Notes under the pieces: generated by a model | Databases searched by the model: none | Told to the model about the DNA's origin: nothing | The model's input: only the letters and a program-made list of their open reading frames with translations | Assembly: GCF_000801105.2 (NCBI RefSeq) | Contig: NC_079519.1 | Span: 1,672,668-1,736,667 of the forward strand | Origin: Raphanus sativus | Taxonomy: Eukaryota; Streptophyta; Magnoliopsida; Brassicales; Brassicaceae | Direction: 5' to 3' | DNA: 64,000 nt | Translations under genes and position numbers: made by a program | In this document: positions 35,226 through 47,706 of the stretch, piece by piece | Numbering within the stretch: the stretch's first letter is position 1 | Layout of the letters: every line of letters starts with the position of its first letter

Positions 35226-36464
35226 TCAGACAGCGTCTTCTTGCCGTTGGAACAGAACAAATTTAGAGCGGATGTGAGGAGGGATACGAACAGGACGGTA
35301 ATTGTTGTCAAGCCACACAGCTACACCTGTTGCCTCTAATACAGGCTGATTTTGTTCGTGTATCCCATATATCAAATGATTCCATATCAGTAGACAACAT
35401 TTTTTAACAAATCAACAAATAAAAAAGGGGCTTAAATGAGAAGAAGCTAACCTCTAGATTTGGAAGTTTGAAGATGAAATGCTCAAAGTAAATACGCGCA
35501 GCAGATAACCCCGACACCCTCGCTTTCACCACAAACCTGTCTCCGCTCTGGTTCTCAAAAGCATAAATGAAAATGAGTTAACATACAAAATGGCGAGGAA
35601 TGTTCCAAGAGGAGGAAGAAGAGGAGAGATTACGCGTAAAGGAGCAAGGAACTTAATAGCCAACTCAGAAAGCGCTAAGGCTTGGCCAGAACGTGCAACT
35701 TCATCACAGTTGATACCGATACTCTCCAGAAACTCGTGTCGGGCTTCAGTAAGAAAAGATGTACATAAGAATCAAGAGTTGGTAAGAATAGGAAATTAGG
35801 AATCATCAATTCAATCGTCCATTTTGAGATACAGAACTATATGTTAGATTTCTCAGGTAATTATATGGACCGTTGCTGAAAATGTGAAATGGACATAGCT
35901 CAAAGAATAGGACTATGGACTTCCTAGCAAAATCAACACCAAATATGGGCAGATAAAGCTGCATGATCAAGACTCTAAAACGAAAACTAGGCTCATAACT
36001 TTGAACATGCAGACACGAATTCTGAAAGCAATACACACTTGTTGACATAATAACATGTTGTTCGAAAGAAGCAAGCAAGCAACATTGTTACCGTGTTGGC
36101 AGTAGTTAGCGTAGACAGCATTGTTGACAACACCAAACTGATCCAATTCGTAATCACGAACTTTGAGCTCCATTTCGTGGAACCCGCTCATTCTTTGCAA
36201 AAACAAACACTTTTTGCATCGCAATTCTGATCGATTTTCCAAGAAATTTTGAATTTAATACACAATTTAGAGATGCAAAATTTACCCTTTGCCGCCATTG
36301 AGATCGAGAATTGCGAGGGGTTTGATGGTTTTTGAGCTCCGGAGAGGTAAATTAAGGGATCGCCTTGACGAATAAGGAGGGAACATCACCGGCCGTTTAA
36401 GTAGATTGGGAGGTGATGCCGTCATTGGCATAGCTGGAACCGCCGTGCAGGTGAACTGAAGCAT
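35226..36464 (-). CDS. ALT: Plastid acyl-ACP thioesterase, hot-dog fold (ALT3/ALT4-like)
   Basis: Five exons on the minus strand: 36464-36286, 36192-36092, 35743-35634, 35547-35452 and 35345-35226, 201 aa. The N-terminus (about 55 residues, rich in Ser, Thr, Pro and Arg, few acidic residues) looks like a plastid transit peptide. The mature part starts [24 protein letters not shown], where the Asp of E-L-D-Q is the expected catalytic acid of single hot-dog 4HBT enzymes. [10 protein letters not shown] and F-V-V-K-A-R-V-S-G follow. Arabidopsis ALT1-4 release medium-chain fatty acids or beta-keto acids from acyl-ACP, giving precursors of methylketones. At1g68260 (ALT3) and At1g68280 (ALT4) lie at this position there. 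Only one copy is seen here. Confidence 0.92.
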
Positions 36465-37157
36465 CTCAGATTGCGAATTTTTTTTTTTCCTTTGGAGTGA
36501 CAATTTTGACAAATGTATGATTGGGTGGGTTAGGTTTGGTGTGAGAGGAACTTTTAGTTCGGGAAACTCTTTGTTCTTTGTTGTGAAAATTGGTTTCAGT
36601 TTGAAAAAGCTAAACTATCCAATCAAAACTATGCACTAAAATAATCAAATTGGTTTAACTGTCCAGTTTCAATTAGCCTAACCGATATTTAAATAACCAA
36701 ATTGGTTTAGTTCATGTATGGTATAATTGATTTTTTTTTTTCACAATTTAACATTCATGTATGACCCTCTTTATTTAAAAACCAATAAACGTAATTCTCA
36801 TATAGATACATGAATGATATCCTGTAAAGAATATGATTGCATTAATGTCACAGATTCGATAGATAACGAAAAAGAAGAAGTAACTTTTGTTTCCTGGACA
36901 ACCAATCTGGTTTCACACAGGATTCATTTCCTCAACAGAAAAAAAAAAGATTCCATACCTACCAAAATATAATATACCATCTTTCACTTTGACCTTAACA
37001 AGCTTTTCACACCAATACACACATCTTTCCTCCATAAAGATCTGCGGATTCACTTCCTTATACGTCTCCATTCTTCATCACCATATAACCTACAAGAGCC
37101 AAATGAAAAACTCAACCATCTCCTAAGAAACAAAAGTACATTTCAAAGAACTCTTAA

Positions 37158-38675
37158 ATGGCAAACCAAACATGTTTATTACATGTAGTGATGATCATCA
37201 CTGCTTTGTTTCTTTACTCAGCACCTAACGTCCATGGCTGGGGTATTGAAGGCCACACCATCACCTGCAAAATCGCTCAGGTTCTTGATTTGTTTATAGT
37301 CTTCATCTTTCGGTTGAATATCAAAATATTAACTAATAAGTAAGGAGAATAACAGGCTAGGTTGGATGAAACTGCAGCAAAGGCAGTGAAAGAGCTGTTA
37401 CCTGAATCTGCACAAGGAGACCTGTCAAGCTTGTGTGATTGGGCTGATCGTGTCAAGTTCAGATACCATTGGTCTTCTCCTCTTCATTACATCAACACTC
37501 CTGATGTCTGCTCCTACCAATACAATAGTGAGAGTTCTTTTTTTCCTCAATCATCAATATCACATTTTCTTATGGGGCTTTGTTTGTTTTGGGGGTTCTT
37601 AAAGGGGACTGCAAGGACGAAGATGGAGTGAACGGAAGATGCGTTGCAGGAGCCATCTACAATTACACCACACAGCTTCTTAGTTACAACACTGCAGCTG
37701 CATCGACGCCACAATGTACCTTCAAAACTTATCCACACCAGTTCATCTTCCATCTCCCTCACATGTTTTCTCTTCCTTTTTCTTTCTTGTTTTCAGACAA
37801 CTTAACAGAGGCCCTGCTCTTCCTGTCTCATTTCATGGGTGATATCCATCAGGTATAAACCATAAACTCGATCCAGATAACCACAGTTTGGTATCTGAGG
37901 TGTGTGTCTAAATAGCATAGTTACAAAATATGCAGCCTCTACATGTGAGTTTTGCTTCGGACAAAGGAGGGAACACCATCGAAGTGCATTGGTACACGAG
38001 AAAAGCTAACCTTCACCATGTAAGAAAACAAAAACAAAAACAAACTTTTGACAAACGCCTGTAAAACTTGGACATCAGATATCATATTGCAAAGTTCTGA
38101 CGCTTTAGATTCACACAGATTTGGGATTCCAGTATTATCCAGACCGCTGAAGCAGATTTTTATAACTCCGAGCTAGATGGCATGGTGGATGCAATCAACA
38201 AGAATATCACGGTACTCCGATCTTTATCTGCATAGTTCAAGGCGTTTCTTACTTTGTTGATCACATTATTCAACAAAATGCAGACAGAATGGGCAGATCA
38301 AGTCAGTAGGTGGGAGAGTTGCACAAGGAAGACAGCATGCCCAGACATGTAAGTCAGATACAAACATTACAGTACCTCCTTCAAGTAAGCAAGAAACCAG
38401 ATCTCAGCTTTCGCTTGCTTTCTTCTGCAGCTATGCATCCGAGGGAATCAAAGCAGCTTGTGACTGGGCATATAAAGGAGTAACGGATGGAGATACTCTA
38501 GAAGGTAAATATTCCACCAAACAAAACTATTGATGATTCACAAAGTAAAGAAGCTAACAATGTCCTCTTCGCAGATGAATACTTTTACTCACGCCTGCCA
38601 ATAGTGTATCAGCGCTTAGCACAGGGAGGGGTGAGACTAGCAGCTACACTTAACAAGATCTTCGGCGGAAGCTGA
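37158..38675 (+). CDS. ENDO2: S1/P1-type endonuclease (ENDO2-like)
   Basis: Nine exons: 37158-37280, 37356-37527, 37605-37715, 37797-37852, 37936-38019, 38119-38211, 38284-38348, 38431-38504 and 38575-38675, 292 aa. A hydrophobic signal peptide (about 1-27) is followed by W-G-I-E-G-H, whose Trp becomes the mature N-terminus and binds zinc. Other zinc ligands are recognisable in C-D-W-A-D, P-L-H-Y-I-N, S-H-F-M-G-D-I-H-Q-P-L-H, E-V-H-W-Y and H-I-W-D. Cysteines (D-V-C-S-Y, D-C-K-D, R-C-V-A, S-C-T-R-K-T-A-C) fit the family disulfides. N-Y-T and N-L-T are N-glycosylation sites. A secreted trizinc enzyme cutting single- and double-stranded RNA and DNA. Matches At1g68290 in place and length. Confidence 0.95.
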
Positions 38676-38887
38676 GTTTATTAGCATTTGATTGTTACCG
38701 TCTTAAAAACTAAATATTGGAACAAAGAGAAGAGCACAGCAAAGCTCGTTATCAATCAAACTAATAATATATTTATTTGCTTTCACAAAGTTTCTTCAAA
38801 CATAGTAGTATACAAGCAAAGCATTATTCTCAATATGTTTTACACAACACACATACAGTTCTTGAACATTGTCTGAGGGAAGGGTCC

Positions 38888-39696
38888 TCAAGCCTTAGTC
38901 CTCACCACAAGAACAGGGCACTTAGCCTTGTTAACACAGTAATTGCTAACACTCCCAAGGAAAGTCCTGTCCACACAAACACATTATCATCATCTTCCAA
39001 AATCTTTAAAAAACATTTCAAGAATCATCTTAATGTTCTTATATACACAAACAAACAAACCTTTCTAGTGCCCCTTTACCATGGCTCCCAACGATAAGCA
39101 AATCAACACCAAGCTTCTCAACAGCATCACAGATCGCTTCTTTAGGGTTTCCAAACTCCATCACCTTCTTTGGTGTAGTAACCTATTAAACAACACAAGC
39201 CAGATATTATTAATGTGACCTCTATACAAACAAAACAGAGAGATCTAAAATACAAACCCCGCTCTCAGCGCAAATCTTGGTCCCTTCATCAATCCGATTC
39301 AACGCTGCGTTTTTGTAGTTCTGCTGCATTGAGTTTATCAGCTCTATCGCTGCAAAAACAGGAAGAGAAACACTTTTTTCAACACTAGCATGTGCACGGC
39401 ACGTGCGTGTGTGTGTATCCGATAGGTTCATAAAAAAAAAAAGTAAACAACAAATAAAAATCGCCGAGATCGGATTGCTAAGAGAGAAGGAAGAGATACT
39501 AACGAGCGGCGCCGTAAGAGGAAGCGTAGACGGAGCTGAGATCGAGCTGAGGCTGAGCGGTGAAGAGGATGATATCGGAATCGGCGAGGCTGTCTTTGAG
39601 ATACGCGAGCGTCCATCGGAGAGCGTGTTTGCTGCAATCGCTTTCGTCGATCGCCACCATCACCTGCTTCTTCCCGCTTTTCTTCTCTTCCGCCAT
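38888..39696 (-). CDS. Universal stress protein (USP) domain protein (At1g68300-like)
   Basis: Four exons on the minus strand: 39696-39504, 39349-39258, 39182-39061 and 38966-38888, 161 aa. A single USP (adenine-nucleotide alpha hydrolase-like) domain: K-K-Q-V-M-V-A-I-D-E-S-D-C-S at the start, and the ATP-binding signature G-S-H-G-K-G, nine residues, G-S-V-S near residues 124-142, followed by C-P-V-L-V-V. This motif marks the ATP-binding USP subclass. Cytosolic; the exact role is unknown. It starts 390 bp from the divergent AE7 gene, with which it probably shares a promoter. Confidence 0.93.
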
Positions 39697-40085
39697 TGTT
39701 TTTCTTCCGATTGAGTTTTGAGTTGACTACAGTTTTGATCATTGTAATAAGAGAGACAACAGAAGAAGAAAGGCACGTGGTGATGACGTGTCGATCTACA
39801 AAGAAGCCCACGTGACTCTTCTGGAAACTCAAGTTAAATGGGCCTGGCCCAACTTCAACTTTCTATCATCAGGTCCGGTCCATATAAAATTATCAAATGA
39901 ACAGCTTAATTTGTCTTCGTCTTCGTCTTCCACCAGCGCTCCTCTCTCTCTCTCTAATCGAATTGAAGTCATTTTGCGTTAAGCTTCCCTGATCGATTCC
40001 TAATAATCCTTGTGTTTGTCTCGTTAGGGTTTCTCAATTCTCAATTGGAACTTGTTTTTTTTTTTGTTGGCAGGGAAGGAAGAAA
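39697..40085. promoter_or_regulatory. Bidirectional USP/AE7 promoter
   Basis: 389 bp separate two divergent start codons. The AE7 side holds CTTCGTCTTCGTCTTC repeats, a TTAGGGTTT telo-box at about 40025 and a probable 5'UTR intron ending at TTGGCAG about 12 bp before its ATG. The USP side has CACGTG G-boxes near 39774 and 39809 (GCACGTGG and CCACGTGA). Confidence 0.6.
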
Positions 40086-41081
40086 ATGGTTAATGGATTA
40101 ATCAACGAGAACCCGATCGTGTACGAGATAAAACATCGTCGTGATGTTCGTGCCGATTCCAGCAGCAATACCAATGAGCTCTCGGTAGATGCAATCGATC
40201 ATCTCGAAGTTTTCGATATCCTCTGCAAAGCTTATTATGTATATAGGGATCATTATTTTTTTGAGTTTTAACTTTGACATTGTTCAGAACATCATATAAG
40301 AGATATAAAAGATCCAGAGCATCCTTACTCTCTGGAACAACTCAAAGTCCTTACAGAAGATTCTGTTGAAGTTGATGATTCCAAGAGTCATGTTAGGTTA
40401 GCTTACAAAGAATAATATTTTAGTTGGAGCCAAGTTTGTGTTGAGATGATGCCATTTTATTATAGGGTTACGTTCACTCCAACGGTGGAACATTGTAGCA
40501 TGGCAACTATTATTGGTCTCTGTGTCCGCGTGAAGCTTATGAGAAGCCTTCCTCGTCGTTACAAGGTACAACCTTCTTTTTAGCATACTGAGTTTTTTTT
40601 TTTTTTTGGCTTGAGTGCTAAGCTATTTGTTATGATGATTGTTAAGAGTTAGAGAATACAGCTTTTGAGCATTTGCAATTTTGGCTCAATCACTTTGGAA
40701 CTATTCTTTTTTTTTTGCCAGATTGATATAAGGGTAGCCCCCGGTACTCATGCAACTGAGGCTGCAGGTATCTCATTTTTCTTTATCCTTTTGTCTGCGT
40801 CTTTTTTTTTTATAGACCTTCATATAGTAGTAGAGTGACAAAGAGCAAGTTTCAGTTGATTCTCATAAAACAACGCTTGATGATGCGCCAAAAGCAGTAG
40901 ATCCATATTTAGTTTGAAGTCCATGAGCACAAGTGAATTTGGTAATAGAACTTATGGTTTCTTCCTCTGAAAAAATGCAGTCAATAAACAACTAAACGAC
41001 AAAGAGCGTGTGGCGGCTGCACTAGAGAATCCAAACCTTGTGGAGATGGTCGATGAATGTCTATCTTCATCATTTGAATGA
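40086..41081 (+). CDS. AE7: AE7, MIP18-family Fe-S assembly protein
   Basis: Five exons: 40086-40215, 40291-40396, 40466-40565, 40722-40767 and 40981-41081, 160 aa. The protein reads [10 protein letters not shown] then [34 protein letters not shown] (reactive DUF59 cysteine) and [18 protein letters not shown]. This is the MIP18/FAM96B family, in plants AE7 (At1g68310). AE7 works with MET18 and CIA1 to put iron-sulfur clusters into nuclear and cytosolic enzymes such as DNA polymerases and helicases, and loss affects genome stability. Exons 1 and 2 can only be joined in frame through an AT-AC intron (separate entry). The family's usual length is about 157 aa. Confidence 0.95.
40216..40290 (+). 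other. U12-type AT-AC intron in AE7
   Basis: No GT-AG pair restores the conserved F-D-H-I-R-D across this 75 nt gap. An AT-AC intron does so exactly: TTCG|ATATCCTCTG at the donor, GTTCAGAAC|ATCATATAAG at the acceptor. ATATCCT is the near-invariant U12-type donor. A TTTTAAC branch-site-like motif at 40266-40272 lies about 19 nt from the acceptor, the tight spacing expected of minor-spliceosome introns. Confidence 0.88.
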
Positions 41082-41785
41082 TGCCCTTGATGCTCTCGAG
41101 ATACACTTTCATATACAGTATGTATATGTCTGCAAATATTTTGATCAGTTACTATACGTTTAGTTTCATGTTTAGTGGAAGACGGGGAATATATCCACAG
41201 AACCATCTCAGAAAGGATTATTTCAGATACTCTGCAACAGAACTTGTTGCACGCTTGTTCTTTCACACATTTGTCCCATTTGTTGCCATCTTGTTATGGG
41301 TATAACTCGAGTTTTTCAGATTCAGATCAATTAGGTCAAATCAATCCTATTGATTGATACATCTTAACCAAACCAAGGTTTGATAATTTTCGTTTTGATT
41401 CAGGTTCATTGTGGTGAACCGATTGTCAGGTTTTTCAAAAGGTGAACTTTTATATTGTGATAAACAATCCAAACTTAACATGTTGATTTCAATTAGTACT
41501 GTAGAACTGGACTTTTCCAGAAACTGAGAAACCAAACCGATTAAAATTGAACTCTTAACCATACATCTATTCTATAGACAAAAATTATTGTCAGTAATAG
41601 GAGTATCAATATGGTATTGTTGATTGTCTAGTAAAATGGTAATGTTGACACACATGTCAAATCATACTTTATTTTCTTTATCCCTGGTCATTAGGCTTTG
41701 CTTTGCATTTTAGGAATGAGTTATCATATCATCTTCAAAAGATTGGTTTAAACAGTAAGTCAGGTATTATTATCCATACTGTATA

Positions 41786-42024
41786 CTCCCTCCGTTTCAA
41801 TTTATTTGTCGTTCTAGACTTCGGCACACAGATTAATAAAACATTTAATTTTGTATATTTACTAGACAAAAACATTATTACCAGTACACCTAATTAGATT
41901 TCAACCAATAGAAAAATAAATTAGATTAAAAAGTCAATAAATTTTGCATTAAAATCATAAAACGACATTTATTTTGAAACGAAAATTTTGCTCCAAAACG
42001 ACATATAATTCGAAACGGAGGAAG
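41786..42024. mobile_element. Stowaway MITE
   Basis: CTCCCTCCGTTTC at the left and GAAACGGAGGAAG at the right, with TA on both sides. Length 239 bp, AT-rich interior. Lies in the AE7-MYB62 spacer. Confidence 0.9.
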
Positions 42025-42207
42025 TATTTTAATACACGCACATAGACATTTTTGACTTCTCAGTTTAAAGCGACACCGACCCTTTCCTTATTTTCCCAAA
42101 ATTATTAATTGTTTAACAAAATAGTTAATACTCCTAGAATATAATCTGAGCTTAAAAGTTTACTGACAAATGAAAACTTAGGAGGACTCTTTGAATATTC
42201 AAAGTTT

Positions 42208-42249
42208 GAAGGATATATGCTTTTTTTGGGCAACAGAAGGATATATGCT
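42208..42249 (-). mobile_element. Micro-retroposon footprint (14 bp TSD)
   Basis: GAAGGATATATGCT at 42208-42221 and 42236-42249 flank only a T run and GGGCAACA. Read on the minus strand this is TGTTGCCC with a poly(A) tail abutting the duplicate. Confidence 0.6.
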
Positions 42250-43727
42250 ATTCGACAAAAGTCAGGATAATTAGCTGGCTTCTAGAAATTGGCATTAACA
42301 AAACTAGCTGTCTTTTATCTTTTTTATCATTCACACCATTGATGCAGAAACCTATAATGAAAGAATTTCTGTAAATTCATTATGTCATGATACCGTTTAT
42401 CAAAACATATCAATACAAAACTGGTGATTGGACCTTGAAAGTATTAGTATGCTGTTTACAAAAAAAGTACATATTAAAAATTATTATTTATTTTAAAAAA
42501 TTTATCTATTTTTGTTAGTTAAATATAATATACTGTTTTATTAAATTGTTAATTACAAAAATAGTTTATTTATAAAACTGAAAACCCGTTAGTTTAAAAC
42601 ATAGGGGATATAACAAACTAGGCCTAATCTTAAACTCGAGGAAATGTATCATTGTAATATCGAAAATCGATTTCTATATTACAAGGCAAGGCAAGGAATG
42701 TAAGAGTTAAGTAAATTCTTTGGCATAATGTTAGGAAATACTGCATTAATCATGAGTGTAAACTTTTCCAGTAAAGTTAATTTATTTAAGAATTTGAACT
42801 GTACATCTTCATCTTCTTCCAAGATCCGGTTTCAGATATATATTCTTTCCACGTGAACATCTAATCCATTTAAATCAGTCACCAAATCCGATTCCTTTTA
42901 CCATCATCAAATGAAACTGCATCGATACATTATATTATTCTATACTTCTCATTAAACATATAGTTCATTGCAATTATAGGTAGCTACTTTATCTTTACAA
43001 GATCATATTCTGATGCGTTATATATACATCTAAGATCCGCGTTTTACACAGAATAAATATTGTATATACAAATTACTTTTATATTATTGTTTATCTTATT
43101 TTTACATCTTATGAAATAATATAATAAATAAATTTATAATAAATAATTGAATATAAAATTAAATAGACTCAAACACATAAATCAAAATAATCACTCTTAT
43201 ATATTTATAATCATTTTACAGTACATAAATAAAAACAATCATTTTATCTATTTTACATGATATATAATTAAATTTAATTGATATTTACATATATAGTTTA
43301 TTTTAATATGATTACTTATTCAATAAGGCTTCATACTCATATATATTTTTTAAATGATAGAAGATTATACATGTGGGACTTTATTTTTTTTTAGTAATTT
43401 GTAATGATTTAAAAAATTAATACAAATTTCAAAATTAAAATATTAAGTTTTCAATATTTTTAATGCAAATTTTGAAATTAAAATATCATGTATTTTTGTA
43501 TAGTATATAATTTAATTTAATGATATTAAAATAAATATATATTTGAATCTGATCTTCTATTTAAAGAAAGAAGAAATAATATTTTTGTACATTAATAACT
43601 AATTTTATGGAGTTTAATGAAAAGTATATTATATGTTTAGATGAACTAAGTTGTTTTCTAATGAATCTACTAATTTATATGGTGATGACAAATAACATAA
43701 CTCAAATGTTACAATGTTTCTTTATTA

Positions 43728-43902
43728 GGGGGATGTATTTAATTTAACATTTGATGTGATTTGATTTTTAATGGAGTTTTAGATGATTTTAATAAGTTGC
43801 AGAGATTTAAGTAATTTTTGTTAAACTATTCTAGAATATCACCTAAAACAATGAGATTTGAGTTTTAATTTTTTTTAACTAAGAAACTTCATCCAAACAC
43901 CC
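43728..43902. mobile_element. Possible small MITE
   Basis: GGGGGATGTATTTAATTT at the left and, read inwards from the right, GGGTGTTTGGATGAAGTT form imperfect inverted ends with TA on each side. Length 175 bp. Family uncertain. Confidence 0.4.
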
Positions 43903-44443
43903 TAAAATCACTTCAAAATTTTAAAATCCCACGACTTAAAATATATAAGAGTGGGTTTTGTAAATAGTATATGGTACGTGGCTCCAGAAATACAGTATTT
44001 TTAACTGCATAAAAACACCACCAATATCCGTCACCAACACCAATACAGTATAATTTCGACTAATCCTTTTTTTAACACAAATGCTCGACTAAATACATAT
44101 GTCAATGTATTCTTCTTTTAAATTTCGTTTTATTTAACAATGGAGTATCCTTTATGAGTTAAACCGAGAAGCTAATTAAGGAATATATTTAAATGAAGTT
44201 GAAAACGTGTGACAGTTAAACTCTGCATTGGGAAAAAGCAGACTGGTGGCTCAAGTAAGAACACTTTCCAATACCACCAGACACCAGTTTATAAATTCCC
44301 AAGAACATGTGGATTCACTTTCACTTCTCAAAGCCCCTCTTATCTTTTCTCTTTCTTTCTATACAGTCATGCATGCATAGTTCTTACAAATACAAAATAT
44401 AGAACACATAAATAGCATTTCTAAGGAAAATTGATAGTTTAGT

Positions 44444-45487
44444 ATGGAAAATTCAATGAAGAATAAGAGCTTCAAAGAAAGTGAAGAAGCAGAGCTGAGA
44501 AGAGGCCCTTGGACTCTTGAAGAAGACACTCTTCTCACCACTTACATTCTCCACAACGGTGAAGGCCGTTGGAATCTCGCTGCCAAATGTGCCGGTAATT
44601 AACTAAAACAATTATTTTGATTTAATATTCGATACTCTTAATTTTACTATAACCACTCTCTTGAAAACAGGGCTGAAGAGAACCGGCAAAAGTTGTAGAT
44701 TGAGATGGTTGAATTACTTGAAACCTGACATCAGGCGTGGGAATCTAACTCCCCAAGAACAGCTTTTGATACTTGAGCTCCACTCTAAATGGGGTAATAG
44801 GTGCGTCACTCTCCAACTCATCATCAAGCCTTGTTTTTATATTACCAAAAAAGTTCCCGACCATTAAACATAATCTATTAACTTGTGTCTTGATTAAGGT
44901 GGTCCAAGATTGCACAGTACTTGCCAGGAAGAACGGACAACGAGATCAAGAACTATTGGAGAACGAGAGTTCAGAAGCAAGCTCGACAGCTCAACATCGA
45001 ATCTAATAGCGACAAGTTCTTTGACGCTGTTCGTAGTTTCTGGGTCCCTAGATTGATCGAGAAGATGGAGCAGAACTCGTCCACTACTTATACTTGTCCC
45101 CAAAACAACAACAACAATAATAGCAATAACTCTCTTCTTCTTCCTACTCAATCATTCGAGTCCATGAGCACACAGACATATACAGACTTCTCGTGTCAGA
45201 ACCCGTGTTTGAGCAACATGGATGGTTCTTCTTCGAGCTCTGCTTTCATGCCTGATCTCACGACAGTTCAACACATTACGGATCACAACACAGTCATCGA
45301 TGATTCGATGTTTAACCATGAAGGCAATGCTTCTCAAGAACTCACCGGATATATTCCTGGGATGGAGGAATACTATTACACGGGAAATTCAGACATATCA
45401 ACAGAATGCCACGTGGCGGAAGCGTACGAGAACGTCACACAAGATCCCATGTGGAATATGGATGACATTTGGCAGTTTAGGGAGTGA
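44444..45487 (+). CDS. MYB62: R2R3-MYB transcription factor, subgroup 20 (MYB62-like)
   Basis: Three exons: 44444-44594, 44671-44800 and 44899-45487, 289 aa. Both intron positions are those of typical plant R2R3-MYBs. R2 begins [10 protein letters not shown] at about residue 18. R3 holds [24 protein letters not shown] then [16 protein letters not shown]. The downstream W-V-P-R-L-I-E-K-M is shared with the MYB62/MYB116 subgroup. An Asn run (A-A-C repeats, about 45105-45130) and an acidic C-terminus ending D-D-I-W-Q-F follow. Arabidopsis MYB62 (At1g68320) responds to phosphate starvation and modulates gibberellin genes. Synteny supports the name. Confidence 0.93.
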
Positions 45488-47706
45488 TTATTAAGTCAGT
45501 CAAGAGATGCTTAGGCTGGAGCCCACACTACCATGGTTTTATTCATATGTACTAAAGTAATATATTTTCATTTTAGTTCATGAGCAAATGTTGTTAGATA
45601 TAAAAAAAATGTTGTTAGATATATATAAATGATTGTTTTTTCTGCTAAAAATATAAATGATTGTTTGCTGGGAGTCTTTCAATTTATGTCAAATTTGTAT
45701 TAATTTTGTTTGCAAATATAAATATTAAGCCGATTTGTTCATACTATATGTACGGACATACTTGTTTACTCAGTATACATGCACTAATCAATCATGTCAA
45801 GTTTGTACATGACTAAGCTTGTGGGTAAATAGAATAGAGTTGTCTCTTGTCGTGAATCTTTAGACTTATGTGAATCTTAGTGAAAGGAGAACATATCTAA
45901 TCTTACCTCAACTGGTGAAAGAATCCAAAAGTTGGGAGTGACTCTATCCAATTTCTTTTTTAAAAATTATGGGGGCCGGATAGGTGATAATTCAAGGACA
46001 TAATAATTTGTCTCTTCACCAAAATTGATGTCTTATTTTGGAAGATGTTTAAGTGCAAAGTTGACGATATTACAGGAGAGTTTGATTGACATATATCGTT
46101 TCTGTGCAATCAAAGAAAAGTTGAACGAAGTACTGATTGTAACATTTGATAAGAAATTACACATTAAGACAACTCCTTGTTGATGTACAAGAGATCATTA
46201 ACATGATGGATTTGGATTGCACTCATTAACTTGTAGAGTCAATAAAAATTAAAAAAAATAATGTCTATATTTTGTAATTACTTCTGCTTCCATGCACCAG
46301 CTATGTCCAATTTAAGTTCAGTATAGGAATAAAGACAAATGACCCATTAGTTATTTATTATGATTACTATCCCAAAAGAGCTTCAACCAAAATGATAGGG
46401 AAAGGTGGCTTTGGAGAAGTCTTGTTAAAGAGATCAAATTATTGGAGGTCACTGCAAAAGTCTTTCATAAGTGTATATGGAAAATCCACAATAATTTGAA
46501 CCCAAAGGTACCACTAAAAGTTGGAACAAACATTGATGCACTTTTGAGAGATCGCAATTGCTTATCTGTTTCATGTAACTATTTGGAATAATATACGGAT
46601 TTTCTTGCATGTAAATTTAGTATTCTGAATAATAAAAATAAGTGTTTTAACATTGATATTGTCGAATCAAGCAAGAAACGTAGATGCTACGCGACGAATA
46701 TAATTTTTTTATTATGTCGGCTATAATGGTTTAGTATCTAAACTGGTACTAACCTCAGATAGAACTCATTAGAGGCTATTAAACTCGAGAAAAGACATGA
46801 GTAAGGTGGAGCCAGTTTACTGTATAAGTCAAAATGTTCATTAACTAAGGAGATATTAATGTGTGTATGGTTAAGTATGAAAGACTAGAGAAGTCAAAGT
46901 TCAAGATAACTGTTTGAAGAAGATACACCAACTTAAGACCAGCTGTTTTGGTTCATGAAACAAGACATATTTACAACAAAAGTTATGATCATGTCTCAAA
47001 TCAAACAGTGTTATATTGGCACCAAATCCCACAACCATACGTTACATGTTATATGTGAAACCCATATACTACTCCAACTCATGTGTTCATTTTCTTGTTC
47101 CGTCTTTCCGAGTTCACATTCTTCGAACAAAATCAAATCTTTTTTTTTTTGTCGGCACTTCCATAACAAAATCAAATCATCACTTCCATAACTATTTTTA
47201 TTCAAAATCAAATTTAGTCAAACCTAAGACGTGAATAGTGAACCAACCTCAAATCTAACACATCTAATGTGGATATTGGCACGTGCATTTTTGAAGATCT
47301 ACAAGATTCAAATATATAACTAACTTATGAACTGAGTACAATATTATAAAATGTACGCAATAGTCCAAGAATGAAAGAGTTTTTTTTTTGCCAATCAGAC
47401 CAATATTTTGGGAATATAATATGTTGTTTTAGGTTTAGTTGTTTAGATATAATCAAATCATGTGAAAAATTTACTGTCCCACCTCTAAAAAATCTAAAAC
47501 GAATATAAGAAGATAAGTGATACTGATGCCATATGCACTAACACACATGTAGAGCATAGAATCGAGCCTAGTGAAAGAGTACTATTATAATGTGAGCAGT
47601 ACTATCCATTTATCCTTAACTTCCAAAAGCAAAAGAGCACCTTATTCCATCCTAAATCAGTAGTATTTCAATGTGCTTTTCAGATTCTCTATAGCATATC
47701 CCCTAG
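45488..47706. other. Intergenic downstream of MYB62
   Basis: No gene recognised. A short plus-strand frame at about 46387-46500 reads T-K-M-I-G-K-G-G-F-G-E-V-L-L-K, like a receptor-kinase P-loop, but only some 35 codons are open. A poly(A) micro-insertion lies at 47126-47178. Confidence 0.45.
47126..47178 (-). mobile_element. Micro-retroposon footprint (14 bp TSD)
   Basis: AACAAAATCAAATC at 47126-47139 and 47165-47178 flank a T run plus GTCGGCACTTCCAT. On the minus strand this is a short tail ending GCCGAC and poly(A). Confidence 0.65.

Larger units (their letters stand above)
42025..44443. other. Intergenic: AE7-MYB62 spacer and MYB62 promoter
   Basis: Very AT-rich and without genes. Contains a micro-insertion with a 14 bp TSD (42208-42249), a possible MITE (43728-43902) and, at the right, the MYB62 upstream region. 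Confidence 0.5.

Noticed and set aside
43022..43060. CTAAGATCCGCG, like a reversed Helitron 3' end
   Set aside because: No stable hairpin and no matching 5' terminus found to the right.
45586..45623. Direct repeat AAATGTTGTTAGATATA around AAAA
   Set aside because: The insert is only four bases, better explained by slippage than by a retroposon.
46387..46500. P-loop-like stretch resembling a receptor-like kinase (I-G-K-G-G-F-G-E-V)
   Set aside because: Only about 35 open codons and no other kinase motif nearby. It could be a relic of a kinase gene but is too short to annotate.
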